From positions 1 through 48,021 of the IMG/VR virus record IMGVR_UViG_3300005288_000092: DNA of 48,021 bases, one strand, 5' to 3'. The position numbers and the translations under genes were made by a program. The DNA comes from a virus. Below the pieces are notes generated by a model, which worked only from the letters and a program-made list of their open reading frames with translations, did not search any database and had not been told where the DNA came from. Numbering within the stretch: position 1 is the stretch's first letter; the number at the start of each line of letters is the position of its first letter. This document shows, in pieces, positions 13,613 through 21,574 of this stretch.

Positions 13613-13920
13613 GTTTTATGCTACATCGACAGCGGGGGCCATAACCCAGCCCTAGCGGATCCGCAGTCAAGGCGGCCGCGATAAACGTAGCGATGTGATC
13701 GGGAATCCACAGTGGTGGTGCAGCGATTGTATGAATCTGCCGATGATGGTGGTACGGATGACCGACAGTGAAGCTCCTGACAGTCCGTAGCTTAGATAAA
13801 CCGCTCTTGATAGGAATGTCACCTTAGCAACTTCTGTTGCGTCCTCGGGTGAGGTTTAGACGTGTGTTAAACGAAAGGGGTTTAAAAGCGCCCCGCCCTA
13901 CCAAGGGTAATTTAAAGGAG
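13613..13920 (+). other. gene-free leader before the helicase gene
   Basis: About 300 bases with no coding frame I trust. It holds palindromes GCGGATCCGC (13655-13664) and GCGGCCGC (13672-13679), CCAC/GTGG and ATCGG/CCGAT stems around 13700-13755, and GGGG/CCCC at about 13878-13895, with AAAGGAG just before the helicase ATG. It may be a long untranslated leader, part of a structured RNA, or a replication origin near the helicase/primase genes; the sequence does not decide. Confidence 0.35.
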
Positions 13921-13925
13921 CGACA

Positions 13926-15404
13926 ATGTTCGAAGCAAGAGAGTATCAAACATACGCAGTGCAAAATCTGCGCGCAGGGCTGGCTGAAGGTTTTAAGCGC
14001 CAGATGTTGAGCAGCCCAACGGGCAGCGGAAAGACTGAAATCGGTATGATTTTGGTCAGAGGTGCTATATCAAAGGGTAAGCGGGTGGCATTCCTTTGCA
14101 ACCGAATCAACTTGGTAGGGCAAACATCAGCAAGGTTCTTCAAAGCTGGAATTGCCCACGGTGTTATTCAGGGCGCGAACACGTCACGCACGTATGAGAA
14201 CGTAATTGTTGCATCAATCCAGACGGTTGCAAAGCGTGGCATGCCTGAAGTCGATTTGCTGGTGATTGACGAGGCGCACGGCGTTGCTGGGTCTAAGGAC
14301 TACCGCAAGGTAATATCGCAACACAAAGGCCCAGTGATCGGGCTTTCGGCAACTCCATTCTCAAAGGGATTGGGGAAAGTATATGATGACCTCGGCGGCC
14401 CACTGTTCGAACAAATGGTGATCGCCGCAACGATCCAAGAACTTATCGACCAAGGCTTCCTCGTTGACTGTGATGTGTATGCACCGTCACAGCCTGATCT
14501 TAGCGGGGTGAAAATCACCGCTGGCGACTATAACGAAAAGGAACTTGGCGAGGCGGTAGACAAGCCGTTGCTTATCGGCGATATCGTGACCAACTGGCGA
14601 AAATATGCAAATGGTACGCCTACTGTCTGCTTTGCTACCAATATTGCACACTCGCGACATATCGTAGAGCAGTTCATCGCGTCCGGTGTAGCAGCGGAGC
14701 ACATTGATTGCTACACCAGCGAAGACGACCGCAAGGATATCCTTGCTCGTGTGTCCGCTGGCAAAACTCTGGTAATCAGCAATGTCGGCATCCTCACCGA
14801 AGGCTGGGACTTCCCAGCTTGCCGCACGATGATCCTGGCTCGTCCGACAAAAAGCCTGATCCGATACCTGCAAATGGCAGGCCGTGTGCTTCGCCCATCC
14901 GAAGGAAAGGACCGCGCCCTTATCCTTGACCATAGCGGGACCGTGCAAAGTATCGGTTTCCCTACCGATGATTTCCCGATGGAATTGGATGACGGCAAGC
15001 CAAAACAGACCACTGGATCTGACAAAAAGGTAGAGGAAAAAAAACCGTCTAAATGTCCGCAGTGCAGCTACCTAAAAAAGACTGGCGGCAAATGTCCAGT
15101 ATGCGGATTCTTGCCTCTTAAGCCAAACACGACAGAACACGCTCCGGGAGAACTCGTACCGCTGACAAAAAAGGAAAAGGCCAAGCAGGCAAAGCTTGAT
15201 GGCCTGGGCAAGCAGGAAGTCTATTCCGAGCTATACCGCATGGCAGAAGAACGCGGCTATAAACCGGGCTGGGTAGCGAATCAATATCGCGGGATCTTCG
15301 GTGTTTGGCCTCGTGGCTTGAAAGACGTTGGGCGCCCACCAAGCCTTGTTGTGCAAAACATGGTGAAGTCCGCAATGATCCGATTTCACAAGGGTAACAA
15401 ATGA
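13926..15404 (+). CDS. superfamily 2 DEAD/DEAH helicase with zinc ribbon
   Basis: A 492-residue SF2 helicase. Walker A PTGSGKT (residues 31-37), DEAH (115-118), SAT (141-143) and QMAGRVLRP (about 316-324) are all present and well placed, giving an ATP-dependent DNA or RNA translocase of the type III restriction/UvsW-like group. Residues about 377-395 carry a CPQC...CPVC zinc ribbon, probably for nucleic-acid contact. It overlaps the primase gene (ATGA), so the two form a replication module. AAAGGAG precedes the start. Confidence 0.9.
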   Translation: MFEAREYQTYAVQNLRAGLAEGFKRQMLSSPTGSGKTEIGMILVRGAISKGKRVAFLCNRINLVGQTSARFFKAGIAHGVIQGANTSRTYENVIVASIQTVAKRGMPEVDLLVIDEAHGVAGSKDYRKVISQHKGPVIGLSATPFSKGLGKVYDDLGGPLFEQMVIAATIQELIDQGFLVDCDVYAPSQPDLSGVKITAGDYNEKELGEAVDKPLLIGDIVTNWRKYANGTPTVCFATNIAHSRHIVEQFIASGVAAEHIDCYTSEDDRKDILARVSAGKTLVISNVGILTEGWDFPACRTMILARPTKSLIRYLQMAGRVLRPSEGKDRALILDHSGTVQSIGFPTDDFPMELDDGKPKQTTGSDKKVEEKKPSKCPQCSYLKKTGGKCPVCGFLPLKPNTTEHAPGELVPLTKKEKAKQAKLDGLGKQEVYSELYRMAEERGYKPGWVANQYRGIFGVWPRGLKDVGRPPSLVVQNMVKSAMIRFHKGNK

Positions 15405-16327
15405 GCGCGCTGAAGCCAAAAACTAGTGAGCTGGCAAACGGTAAGTGGCCCGGTATTTTGGTCGCGCTCGGTGTCGATGAGCGATTTACCAGCAAGAAGC
15501 ATGGAGCATGTCCGTTTTGCGGCGGCACTGACCGGTTCCGGTTTGATGACAAGAACGGCAATGGGTCGTTCTTTTGTTCTCAATGCGGAGCGGGGTCAGG
15601 CTTTGAATTCCTGATCCGTATGTACGGCTGGTCATTCAAAGAGGCGGCGGCAAATGTCGACCGTGTTTTAGGTACCGTCAAGGAGTCGAAGCGCATGGAT
15701 GAAAGGACCGAGGCGGATAAGGTCGCCTCGATCAAAAAGGTTCTGCGCGAGTGCCAGCATGTAAAGCAAGGTGATCCAGTATGGACCTACCTGAACAAGC
15801 GCTGCGGCATTGTGGAGATACCGTCCGACATTCGCTATCACCCGTCCTTGTATCACAGCCAGGGGGGGGCGCATCCGGCAATGGTATCCATCATGCGCGA
15901 TGTCGATGGGCTAGGAATCACCTTGCACCGGACATATCTCACCTCAGCGGGTGAAAAGGCAAGCGTTAATCCAGTCAAGAAGTTCATGGCCGGCAAGCGA
16001 CTGAATGGCGGCGCTGTGCGGCTATCAAGGGTCCAAGAGTGCGTCGGTATTGCCGAGGGCATCGAGAACGCACTAGCGGCCTCTGTGCGATTCTCATTGC
16101 CAATATGGGCGGCTACAAATGCCGTTTTGCTTGAGCAGTTTATGCCGCCAGAAGGCGTTAAGGAGGTACATATTTTCGGCGACACGGATTCGTCTTGGAC
16201 GGGGCAGGCTGCTGCCTTTGTATTGGCAAAAAGACTTGAGCGTGACGGGTTTAAGGTAAAGGTAACGATGCCTGAGAAATTTGATGAGGACTGGTGCGAT
16301 GCTCGTAAGCAAGAAGTTTCTACGTGA
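15401..16327 (+). CDS. DNA primase (zinc-binding plus Toprim)
   Basis: A 308-residue primase. C37-x2-C40 and C59-x2-C62 flank a G-T-D-R-F-R-F-D segment typical of the CHC2/P4-type primase zinc domain. The C-terminal part has Toprim motifs: the catalytic E in GIAEGIENAL (about residue 222) and the D-x-D in IFGDTDSS (about 260-263). It makes RNA primers for DNA synthesis and is translationally coupled to the helicase. No replicative polymerase is seen in this window. Confidence 0.9.
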   Translation: MSALKPKTSELANGKWPGILVALGVDERFTSKKHGACPFCGGTDRFRFDDKNGNGSFFCSQCGAGSGFEFLIRMYGWSFKEAAANVDRVLGTVKESKRMDERTEADKVASIKKVLRECQHVKQGDPVWTYLNKRCGIVEIPSDIRYHPSLYHSQGGAHPAMVSIMRDVDGLGITLHRTYLTSAGEKASVNPVKKFMAGKRLNGGAVRLSRVQECVGIAEGIENALAASVRFSLPIWAATNAVLLEQFMPPEGVKEVHIFGDTDSSWTGQAAAFVLAKRLERDGFKVKVTMPEKFDEDWCDARKQEVST

Positions 16328-16520
16328 CTTTGCGTATATAGCGAACTTTTACGAATGGACTAATTTAGTTGTAGAGGAAGTCAAGGAAGAGACCAGAAAC
16401 AGCCCAGAACTTAGGGCGTATTGGTCCGAGTTGGCCGATGCTCATAGGAGTGGATATCGGCAGACGAAGGAAAACAACTTCATGCGCTTGGCTGAATGGC
16501 AGCAAAGAAAGGTAGATTAA
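16299..16520 (+). CDS. hypothetical protein (73 aa)
   Basis: A small charged helical protein beginning MLVSKKFLRDFAYIANFYEW. Its 5' end overlaps the primase gene. In-frame TTG 16281 and ATG 16284 are alternative starts; I prefer 16299 because GAGG lies nine bases upstream. Function unknown. Confidence 0.5.
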   Translation: MLVSKKFLRDFAYIANFYEWTNLVVEEVKEETRNSPELRAYWSELADAHRSGYRQTKENNFMRLAEWQQRKVD

Positions 16521-16610
16521 TCGGCAACGCTACCAAGGCCAAGCAGGTCATCACGGCGGCATTGCCAGGTGTAGCGCAGAAACAACTTGAGTGATGTATC
16601 CAAATAATAC

Positions 16611-16639
16611 TTGTGATCGGCATTAAAATGATGCATGAT
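16611..16639 (+). promoter_or_regulatory. sigma-70-like promoter before repeat gene
   Basis: TTGTGA (16611-16616), 17 bases, CATGAT (16634-16639), within the 166-base gap before the repeat gene. The rest of the gap (16521-16610) shows no coding frame or clear stem. Confidence 0.45.
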
Positions 16640-16686
16640 GTTGTTCATAGGCAGCGCATACCGCAAAGCCAAAACGGAGAATAAAA

Positions 16687-17418
16687 ATGGAAATGAATCG
16701 TGATCTGGCTGTAAAAGTTCTGAGTGTAGTAGATGCGGGCTTGGTATCGGGCCTTGGTGAGGCCGTACCCGGAAAGATGTGTGTCGAGGCTGCGGTTTGC
16801 TACGCAATGGGACTGCCGCACAGCGATGAGCCAACTTGTGTCGGCGCTGCCGTTCGCATCGCTAAGATTCGCCTGAACGACTCGCGCTGGCCTACTCCAG
16901 AAGACCGCGCTAAAGGAATGCGCAAGCTGGCAATCGCACAGCTCGGAAGCGACACCATTGACCAAATGGCTTTTGCCAAAGGATTCGGGTTGGCTTGCAA
17001 TCGCAAGGTGCTGCCAATTGCCTTGCGTATCGCCTCAGTGCGTGGCGGGCCATTTGCTGAAGAACTGGAAGCGGCGGCCAAGGTTTGCGAAAGCGCACCA
17101 GATTTTGAGGAATCCAAGGCCGCTACACTGGCTGCACGTGAAGTCACCAAGAAAGCACGCGCCTACGCCTACGCCTACGCCAACGCCTACGCCAACGCCA
17201 ACGCCTACGCCAACGCCAACGCCTACGCCGACGCCAACGCCTACGCCGACGCCTACGCCAACGCCGACGCCAACGCCAACGCCGACGCCAACGCCAACGC
17301 CGACGCCAACGCCAAGACTGTCCGCTTGCAGATGCTGAACGCTGTGGCAGATGCCATGCTGGGTGTGTTGATTGATCTGAAATCGCCGGGTTGCGAGTTC
17401 CTTGACCTGTGCGAGTAA
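16687..17418 (+). CDS. protein with alternating Ala-X repeat tract
   Basis: A 243-residue protein. The first 155 residues are a mixed helical domain with several Cys ([20 protein letters not shown]), which I do not recognise. Residues about 159-209 are 25 units of Ala followed by Tyr, Asn or Asp, then a short C-terminal domain of 34 residues. The same gene shows strict use of GCC for the Ala codons in the tract. Possibly a self-associating or surface-binding segment. Function unknown. Confidence 0.6.
   Translation: MEMNRDLAVKVLSVVDAGLVSGLGEAVPGKMCVEAAVCYAMGLPHSDEPTCVGAAVRIAKIRLNDSRWPTPEDRAKGMRKLAIAQLGSDTIDQMAFAKGFGLACNRKVLPIALRIASVRGGPFAEELEAAAKVCESAPDFEESKAATLAAREVTKKARAYAYAYANAYANANAYANANAYADANAYADAYANADANANADANANADANAKTVRLQMLNAVADAMLGVLIDLKSPGCEFLDLCE
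17161..17313 (+). repeat. hexanucleotide tandem repeat GCC-NAC in a coding frame
   Basis: About 25 copies of GCCNAC, where N is T, A or G but never C. It is in frame throughout (Ala then Tyr, Asn or Asp). Such tracts are prone to slippage, which would change length by whole units without breaking the reading frame. Confidence 0.9.
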
Positions 17419-17420
17419 TT

Positions 17421-17606
17421 ATGACGCCTACCAAAGAGGAAATCGCGGCGGCGCGGCACAAGGCTGGATTAACACAAGCGGAGGCTGCGGCCTTGGTTTC
17501 TCGTGAGCGTCTGGCGTGGCATCGGTGGGAAAAAGGTGAGCCAATTGATTTGGCTTGCTGGGAATTGTTCCTGCTGAAAGTAGCCAAACTGCGCAAGAAG
17601 AAGTGA
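17421..17606 (+). CDS. small XRE-like helix-turn-helix protein
   Basis: A 61-residue protein starting MTPTKEEIAAARHKAGLTQA (a GTG at 17409 would add four residues). The segment EIAAARHKAGLTQAEAAALV..RLAWHRWEKGE is the standard XRE/Cro helix-turn-helix with the Trp/Glu-Lys-Gly turn of that family. Likely a DNA-binding regulator or anti-toxin-like partner. It sits alone between hypothetical genes. Confidence 0.75.
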   Translation: MTPTKEEIAAARHKAGLTQAEAAALVSRERLAWHRWEKGEPIDLACWELFLLKVAKLRKKK

Positions 17607-17624
17607 CCAACTAGGGAGAATGAA

Positions 17625-17933
17625 ATGGGTAAGCCGCATGTGCACGCAGAATTCATTTGCGCAAAAGCAAATGGTGCAGTTGTTCAAGAAAAAATGAACG
17701 ATCAAGAAATTTTTTTTGATATGGGGGAAGACGACTTTGATTTTGTTGATAACTACGAATACCGCATCAAGCCCGAGCCAGTTTTCCCAGTAACTCGGAT
17801 GACTCAGCAGCAAATCAAAAAAGCCTTCCATGCGAGTGCTGGTGAGACGGAAAAAGGATGGCGCGGTATCGCCAACGCCGCCATTCGGCGCGCCATCGAA
17901 GACGGCGATGTCATCCTGCCGAATAAAGACTAA
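17625..17933 (+). CDS. hypothetical protein (102 aa)
   Basis: Begins MGKPHVHAEFICAKANGAVV; a GGGAG site precedes it. An acidic centre (FFDMGEDDFDFVDNYEY) follows a beta-rich start, and the C-terminus is helical with a MTQQQIKKAFHASAG segment. No recognised family; part of a row of small genes running to 20.5 kb. Confidence 0.6.
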   Translation: MGKPHVHAEFICAKANGAVVQEKMNDQEIFFDMGEDDFDFVDNYEYRIKPEPVFPVTRMTQQQIKKAFHASAGETEKGWRGIANAAIRRAIEDGDVILPNKD

Positions 17934-17943
17934 GGGGAATAGC

Positions 17944-18321
17944 ATGGAGCAACTGATTTTGCATCTGTTCGGCGACTATCTGACGCAAACCGATATGATG
18001 GCAAAGAAGAAAACGAGCGCCATGGGGATTGCGCTGTTTCACGCAATTGTCTACACGCTGCCGTTCGTGCTGGTTTTTGACCTCAGTCTTGAAGCCGTGA
18101 TGATAATCTGCTTTTCCCACGCGCTGATTGACCGCTACCGTTTGGCGCGCTACGTTGTTTTCGCCAAAAACTGGATCACACAGCCCAGCTTGCGCTGGGA
18201 GGATTGCTCGGAAACTGGCTACCACAAAGATACGCCTCCGTGGCTAGCATTCTGGCTGCTCATTATCGCTGACAACACGCTGCACCTGGCCATCAACTAT
18301 GCCGCGATTCGCTGGGCATAA
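17944..18321 (+). CDS. DUF3307-like membrane protein
   Basis: A 125-residue integral membrane protein that I start at 17944 (MEQLILHLFGDYLTQTDMMA). The H-L-F-G-D-Y-L-T-Q-T-D-x-M-A start, the ALFHAIVYTLPF helix, the CFSHALIDRYRLARYVV block and a last helix match the DUF3307 family, whose members have conserved His/Asp pairs in helices. Biochemical role unknown; widespread in phages. Confidence 0.75.
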   Translation: MEQLILHLFGDYLTQTDMMAKKKTSAMGIALFHAIVYTLPFVLVFDLSLEAVMIICFSHALIDRYRLARYVVFAKNWITQPSLRWEDCSETGYHKDTPPWLAFWLLIIADNTLHLAINYAAIRWA

Positions 18322-18334
18322 AGGGAAACTCACC

Positions 18335-18466
18335 ATGAAAAAGCAACGCGGCTTCATCAACCTTGATGGCCTAGTGACCGTGTTTTATCTGGCGGTGATT
18401 GGCATTGTTGCCGTGGTTGGCTGCATTGGCTATGCCGTTTATTCGGCGATCAAGTATTTCATTTAG
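18335..18466 (+). CDS. small membrane protein (43 aa)
   Basis: A 43-residue frame (MKKQRGFINLDGLVTVFYLA...) with one strong transmembrane helix (VFYLAVIGIVAVVGCIGYAV) after a basic head, and AAGGGA before the ATG. It sits between the DUF3307-like gene and a hypothetical gene with tight spacing. Function unknown. Confidence 0.55.
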   Translation: MKKQRGFINLDGLVTVFYLAVIGIVAVVGCIGYAVYSAIKYFI

Positions 18467-18474
18467 GAACCATC

Positions 18475-18810
18475 ATGCAAGATCAAACCTCATACGAAGA
18501 ACTGTTGCTATCCTGGCTGCGCACAAAAAACGGCGAAGTGGTGCTTGTAACAGCGCTCACGAAAAAGTTCATGGTTGGCGAAGCGTCGATGATTACGCTG
18601 CTTAACGAGCTGGTAGCGTGCGGCAAAGTTCGGCGCAGCAACGCAAAGCGCACGCTTGGCTTTTACATTCCAACAGAATCCATGCTTAACGCAGAGCGTA
18701 AGGCAAGGGAAGAACTGCCAGAGCGCAAGCCGCTGAAGGTGGACAATGCGCGGCGCGAGCTTTATGCGCAGCTTGAGGCAGCGCGCAGCTCGATTCGTAG
18801 CATTGGCTAG
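18475..18810 (+). CDS. hypothetical protein, winged-helix-like N-terminus
   Basis: A 111-residue basic protein. Residues about 5-62 (YEELLLSWLRTKNGEVVLVTALTKK...MVGEASMITLLNELVACGKV) have the helix-helix-wing rhythm of a small winged-helix domain, then a charged helical tail. DNA binding is possible. It precedes another small gene after three bases. Confidence 0.55.
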   Translation: MQDQTSYEELLLSWLRTKNGEVVLVTALTKKFMVGEASMITLLNELVACGKVRRSNAKRTLGFYIPTESMLNAERKAREELPERKPLKVDNARRELYAQLEAARSSIRSIG

Positions 18811-18813
18811 GCT

Positions 18814-19080
18814 ATGATTATTCATCTGTTTCCATCTATTGATTGCGCAAAAAGCGCGCCAGCAGAGAAAAAGAAGCGAAGAAAAAAGACTCCAGCAGGG
18901 CAGGGATGGCAAGGAAACATAACCGTTCCTGCCGAGGTTGTACTGTCCATACGGAGAGCTTCTGAAATAGATCGTAAAACGCTAAGGGAAATTGAACGGA
19001 TGCATCCTGAGCTTTCAATGAGATATATACGGTCTGTTTTGGAATATCGCATTCGTGCAAACCTGAGAGTTAAACCATGA
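18814..19080 (+). CDS. hypothetical protein, basic, HTH-like C-terminus
   Basis: An 88-residue protein. A basic stretch (KKKRRKKTPAGQ, residues about 19-30) precedes two or three helices (ASEIDRKTLREIERMHPEL, SMRYIRSVLEYRI) resembling a small DNA-binding bundle. It overlaps the next gene by four bases. Function unknown. Confidence 0.55.
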   Translation: MIIHLFPSIDCAKSAPAEKKKRRKKTPAGQGWQGNITVPAEVVLSIRRASEIDRKTLREIERMHPELSMRYIRSVLEYRIRANLRVKP

Positions 19081-19232
19081 TTACCGAGCAGCAGCGCAAC
19101 GCGCTTATCGAAATACGCAAGTTGGGCGGCAAGCACATTAGCCCGCACATGGTTCTTGAGTTGGTTGACCTGATTGAGGAACTTGCGGGCGTTGAAGGTA
19201 AGGAACCCAGCGCACTTACGGAGAAGCCATGA
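19077..19232 (+). CDS. small hypothetical protein (51 aa)
   Basis: A 51-residue frame starting MITEQQRNALIEIRKLGGKH; helical, with acidic VLELVDLIEELAG near the middle. It overlaps its neighbours as ATGA on both sides, which supports its reality. Function unknown. Confidence 0.55.
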   Translation: MITEQQRNALIEIRKLGGKHISPHMVLELVDLIEELAGVEGKEPSALTEKP

Positions 19233-19447
19233 TTATTGCTGGTTGCAAAAATAAACCACGCCCTACCGCTGAAAGCAGCTACATAGCGCAAGACGGCTGG
19301 TCAGAATACGAAGATCGCGGCGCACCTGTTCGCGTGCCACGTTGGAAGCGGATATTCCACATCATGAGCACCGAATGCGTCTATACCCAAACAACGCCCT
19401 CGCCTCACTGTGAAGGCTGCGAGCACCGAAAGAAGGAACCAGCATGA
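19229..19447 (+). CDS. hypothetical protein (72 aa)
   Basis: A 72-residue protein starting MIIAGCKNKPRPTAESSYIA, with a late Cys-rich end (C-x-G-C-E-H) and aromatic, basic middle. The C-x2-C pair could bind metal. Coupled to both neighbours by four-base overlaps. Function unknown. Confidence 0.55.
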   Translation: MIIAGCKNKPRPTAESSYIAQDGWSEYEDRGAPVRVPRWKRIFHIMSTECVYTQTTPSPHCEGCEHRKKEPA

Positions 19448-19866
19448 AACCAGTTCGATCAAGCCAGCTAGTAGGCGCTAGAACCATGCATGAGGTCTTT
19501 GAGGCAAAGGCCAAGATAAAGCGCGAGGACGCCGACGAAATCGCCCTGCGCGTGCTCATGGCGCTCGATGCCGCAAAGCGCTCGGAATGCCCTGCAAGTC
19601 TCGCTAACTTCCTGACACGCCATTTAATTATGGCTGTTGCAATAGGTAGCCAGATGAAAAGCAAATCTTTCTACAACCTGGCGATGGAGGCTTACACGGC
19701 AATGTTCAAAGCATCTAGCCGCGATACAGTGCTGCTCGATTTTACAACCGGCGAGTATTCGACAATTCGGCGCGCAATTGCCTACTACGTCAACTATTTG
19801 CCAAACGTTGAACGCGGCTTGTTCAGCTTTGCAAACAATCACGCGCAGAAAGTTTTAGCGCAATAA
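19444..19866 (+). CDS. hypothetical helical protein (140 aa)
   Basis: A 140-residue, mostly helical protein (MKPVRSSQLVGARTMHEVFE...). Long amphipathic stretches include ALRVLMALDAAKRSECPASL and the AIAYYVNYLP segment. No family recognised. Small-gene cluster, overlapping the previous gene. Confidence 0.6.
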   Translation: MKPVRSSQLVGARTMHEVFEAKAKIKREDADEIALRVLMALDAAKRSECPASLANFLTRHLIMAVAIGSQMKSKSFYNLAMEAYTAMFKASSRDTVLLDFTTGEYSTIRRAIAYYVNYLPNVERGLFSFANNHAQKVLAQ

Positions 19867-19879
19867 CTAGGAGAGCGTC

Positions 19880-20152
19880 ATGTATGAGGTAGGTAAGGTT
19901 TATATTTGGCACGGACTAAACAATGATGGGGCGTTTTTGAATGGTAGAGAAACAATGGTGACTAGCAAACCACATTTGGTTCGTGATCCGCGCACTGGAG
20001 AAACAGCAATGGCACAATCGACAGATACTTTTGTAAATCCAGGTCGTTGCACTGCTGCTAAATTAGGTCAGCTTCGACCCAAGAACCCACCAAGCGGCAA
20101 GAAAAAAGTACGCGACCTCTTTGAACCAAAACCAGTAATGGAGCCAGCATGA
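19880..20152 (+). CDS. hypothetical protein (90 aa)
   Basis: A 90-residue protein starting MYEVGKVYIWHGLNNDGAFL, with a beta-rich first half and a Pro/Lys-rich tail. AGGAGAG precedes it. It overlaps the next gene by four bases. Function unknown. Confidence 0.6.
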   Translation: MYEVGKVYIWHGLNNDGAFLNGRETMVTSKPHLVRDPRTGETAMAQSTDTFVNPGRCTAAKLGQLRPKNPPSGKKKVRDLFEPKPVMEPA

Positions 20153-20493
20153 GCGAAGTATTGTTTTTCGGAATTCTCCGTATGCCATACGATATGGCAA
20201 TGGAAAACGAAACAAGCCGCCTCCAGTTCTACGGAGTGGCTCAGGAGGCCGCATCGCAAATAGAGCGCCTACAGGCCGAACTAGACGCCCTACGCCCTAA
20301 GAGCGGATCAGCAGGCGTTTATCACGCAAGCCACGAGGAAAGAAAGCGCCAGATTGACGCGGCAATTGCTGAAGCTGACAAGATCATGAGCGAGCACAGG
20401 GCCTCGCGTGACCGCCGGAAAATCGATATGCCGTATCAAGCAAGCGGCCTACCAGAGCGTAGGGAAGGCGATAGGCGCGCAGGTAAGAAGTAA
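20149..20493 (+). CDS. Ead/Ea22-style accessory protein
   Basis: A 114-residue protein. The FGILRMPYDMAMENETSRLQ segment (residues about 7-26) and the FYGVAQEAASQIERLQAEL helix that follows are typical of phage accessory proteins of the Ead/Ea22 kind. A charged linker and a Gly/Arg-rich tail end it. Role unknown. Confidence 0.55.
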   Translation: MSEVLFFGILRMPYDMAMENETSRLQFYGVAQEAASQIERLQAELDALRPKSGSAGVYHASHEERKRQIDAAIAEADKIMSEHRASRDRRKIDMPYQASGLPERREGDRRAGKK

Positions 20494-20520
20494 GAACGTA
20501 GCCGCTCCGGTTGAGTGGAA

Positions 20521-20526
20521 TATAAT
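20521..20526 (+). promoter_or_regulatory. perfect -10 box before RNA ligase gene
   Basis: TATAAT lies 15 bases before the ligase ATG, with AAGGAAAC between. The -35 region (20498-20503, GTAGCC) is poor, so a transcript would be nearly leaderless-length and may need an activator. Confidence 0.4.
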
Positions 20527-20540
20527 GAGAAGGAAACAAC

Positions 20541-21533
20541 ATGCGTAAATTGGTTACGGTTCGCCGCATTGATTCAATCAGCCCTATCGATGGAGCGGAT
20601 GCAATTGAATGCGCCCAGGTAGGAGGCTGGAAGGTAGTTGTAAAGAAAGGCGAGTTTTCAGAAGGCCAGCTTGCCATGTACTTCGAAATAGACTCTTGGA
20701 TACCTGAAAACGTAGCGCCGTTCCTGTGCAAGGACAAGCGCGAATTCAATGGCGTTGCAGGTGCTCGTCTGCGTACAGTCCGGCTGCGCGGGCAAGTTAG
20801 TCAAGGTTTGCTATTGCCTCTTGCTGAGGTCTTTGCGAATTGCTTAGAAGATGACGATATCACAGAAGCTGTTGGCGTGCAGAAGTGGGAAGCTCCAGTG
20901 TCAGCACAGCTTAGCGGGCAAGTTCGCGGAAACTTCCCTTCATTCATCAAGAAGACGGATCAGGAACGTATTCAGAACCTCAAACGCGATTTGGAAGTAT
21001 GGAAAAATAAGACCGTTTGGGAAGTCACAGAGAAGTTGGATGGAAGTAGCATGACCGCATATCTTCGCGATGAAGACTTTGGCGTATGCAGCCGAAATCT
21101 CGACCTCAAGTCTGATGAGAAGAACTCGTTTTGGACTATGGCTATCAAACTGAATCTTGAGGCAAAGATGCGCGATCTTGGAAGTAACATCGCTATCCAA
21201 GGTGAGTTGATCGGTCCGTCAATCCAAGGCAACAAATACAATCTGACCGAGCATCAGTTCCGCGTGTTTGACGTGTTCGATATCGATGCCTACTCATACT
21301 ATGACGCTCAGCGCCGCGATGAAGTTTGCGATGTACTAGGTTTGTTGCATTGCCCAGTTCTTGACGCCGAGCACACAATCAACCAGGATATCGACGGTAT
21401 TCTATTGATGTCCGAAGGATTCAGTGTCCTAAATGAGAAAGCGCAGCGTGAAGGATTGGTATTTAAATCAATCAGCGATCCAAACATCAGTTTTAAGGCA
21501 ATCAGTAACAAATTCCTGTTAGCCGAGAAGTAA
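20541..21533 (+). CDS. RNA ligase of the Rnl5 (DraRnl-like) family
   Basis: A 330-residue ATP-dependent RNA ligase. The nucleotidyltransferase motif I is E-K-L-D-G-S-S with Lys165 as the expected adenylated residue. Motif IV (EGLVFKS near residues 311-317) and motif V (SFKAISNKFL near 321-330) follow in order. Unlike most ligases it has about 155 residues before motif I, an OB-fold-like region (LVTVRRIDSISPIDGADAIE, EIDSWIPENVAPFL, RLRTVRLRGQVSQGLLLP), the pattern of Deinococcus DraRnl. It seals RNA nicks and might repair host-cleaved RNA; a good intrinsic terminator follows. Confidence 0.85.
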   Translation: MRKLVTVRRIDSISPIDGADAIECAQVGGWKVVVKKGEFSEGQLAMYFEIDSWIPENVAPFLCKDKREFNGVAGARLRTVRLRGQVSQGLLLPLAEVFANCLEDDDITEAVGVQKWEAPVSAQLSGQVRGNFPSFIKKTDQERIQNLKRDLEVWKNKTVWEVTEKLDGSSMTAYLRDEDFGVCSRNLDLKSDEKNSFWTMAIKLNLEAKMRDLGSNIAIQGELIGPSIQGNKYNLTEHQFRVFDVFDIDAYSYYDAQRRDEVCDVLGLLHCPVLDAEHTINQDIDGILLMSEGFSVLNEKAQREGLVFKSISDPNISFKAISNKFLLAEK

Positions 21534-21550
21534 CTGGTCCACGTTAAAAG

Positions 21551-21574
21551 AAAAGCCCCACTACGGGGCTTTTT
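21551..21574. terminator. intrinsic terminator shared by two facing genes
   Basis: AAAAGCCCC (21551-21559) and GGGGCTTTT (21565-21573) around a five-base loop, flanked by A-rich sequence on one side and T-rich on the other. It can end the rightward ligase transcript and the leftward gene at 21574-21738. Confidence 0.85.

Noticed and set aside
13655-13679. Cloning-vector remnant because of BamHI and NotI recognition sequences side by side
   Set aside because: No other vector sequence, primer site or marker is present; two GC-rich palindromes can occur by chance in structured DNA.
17161-17313. CRISPR array or non-coding microsatellite
   Set aside because: The units are six bases and perfectly in frame with an open coding region, with no repeat-spacer pattern.
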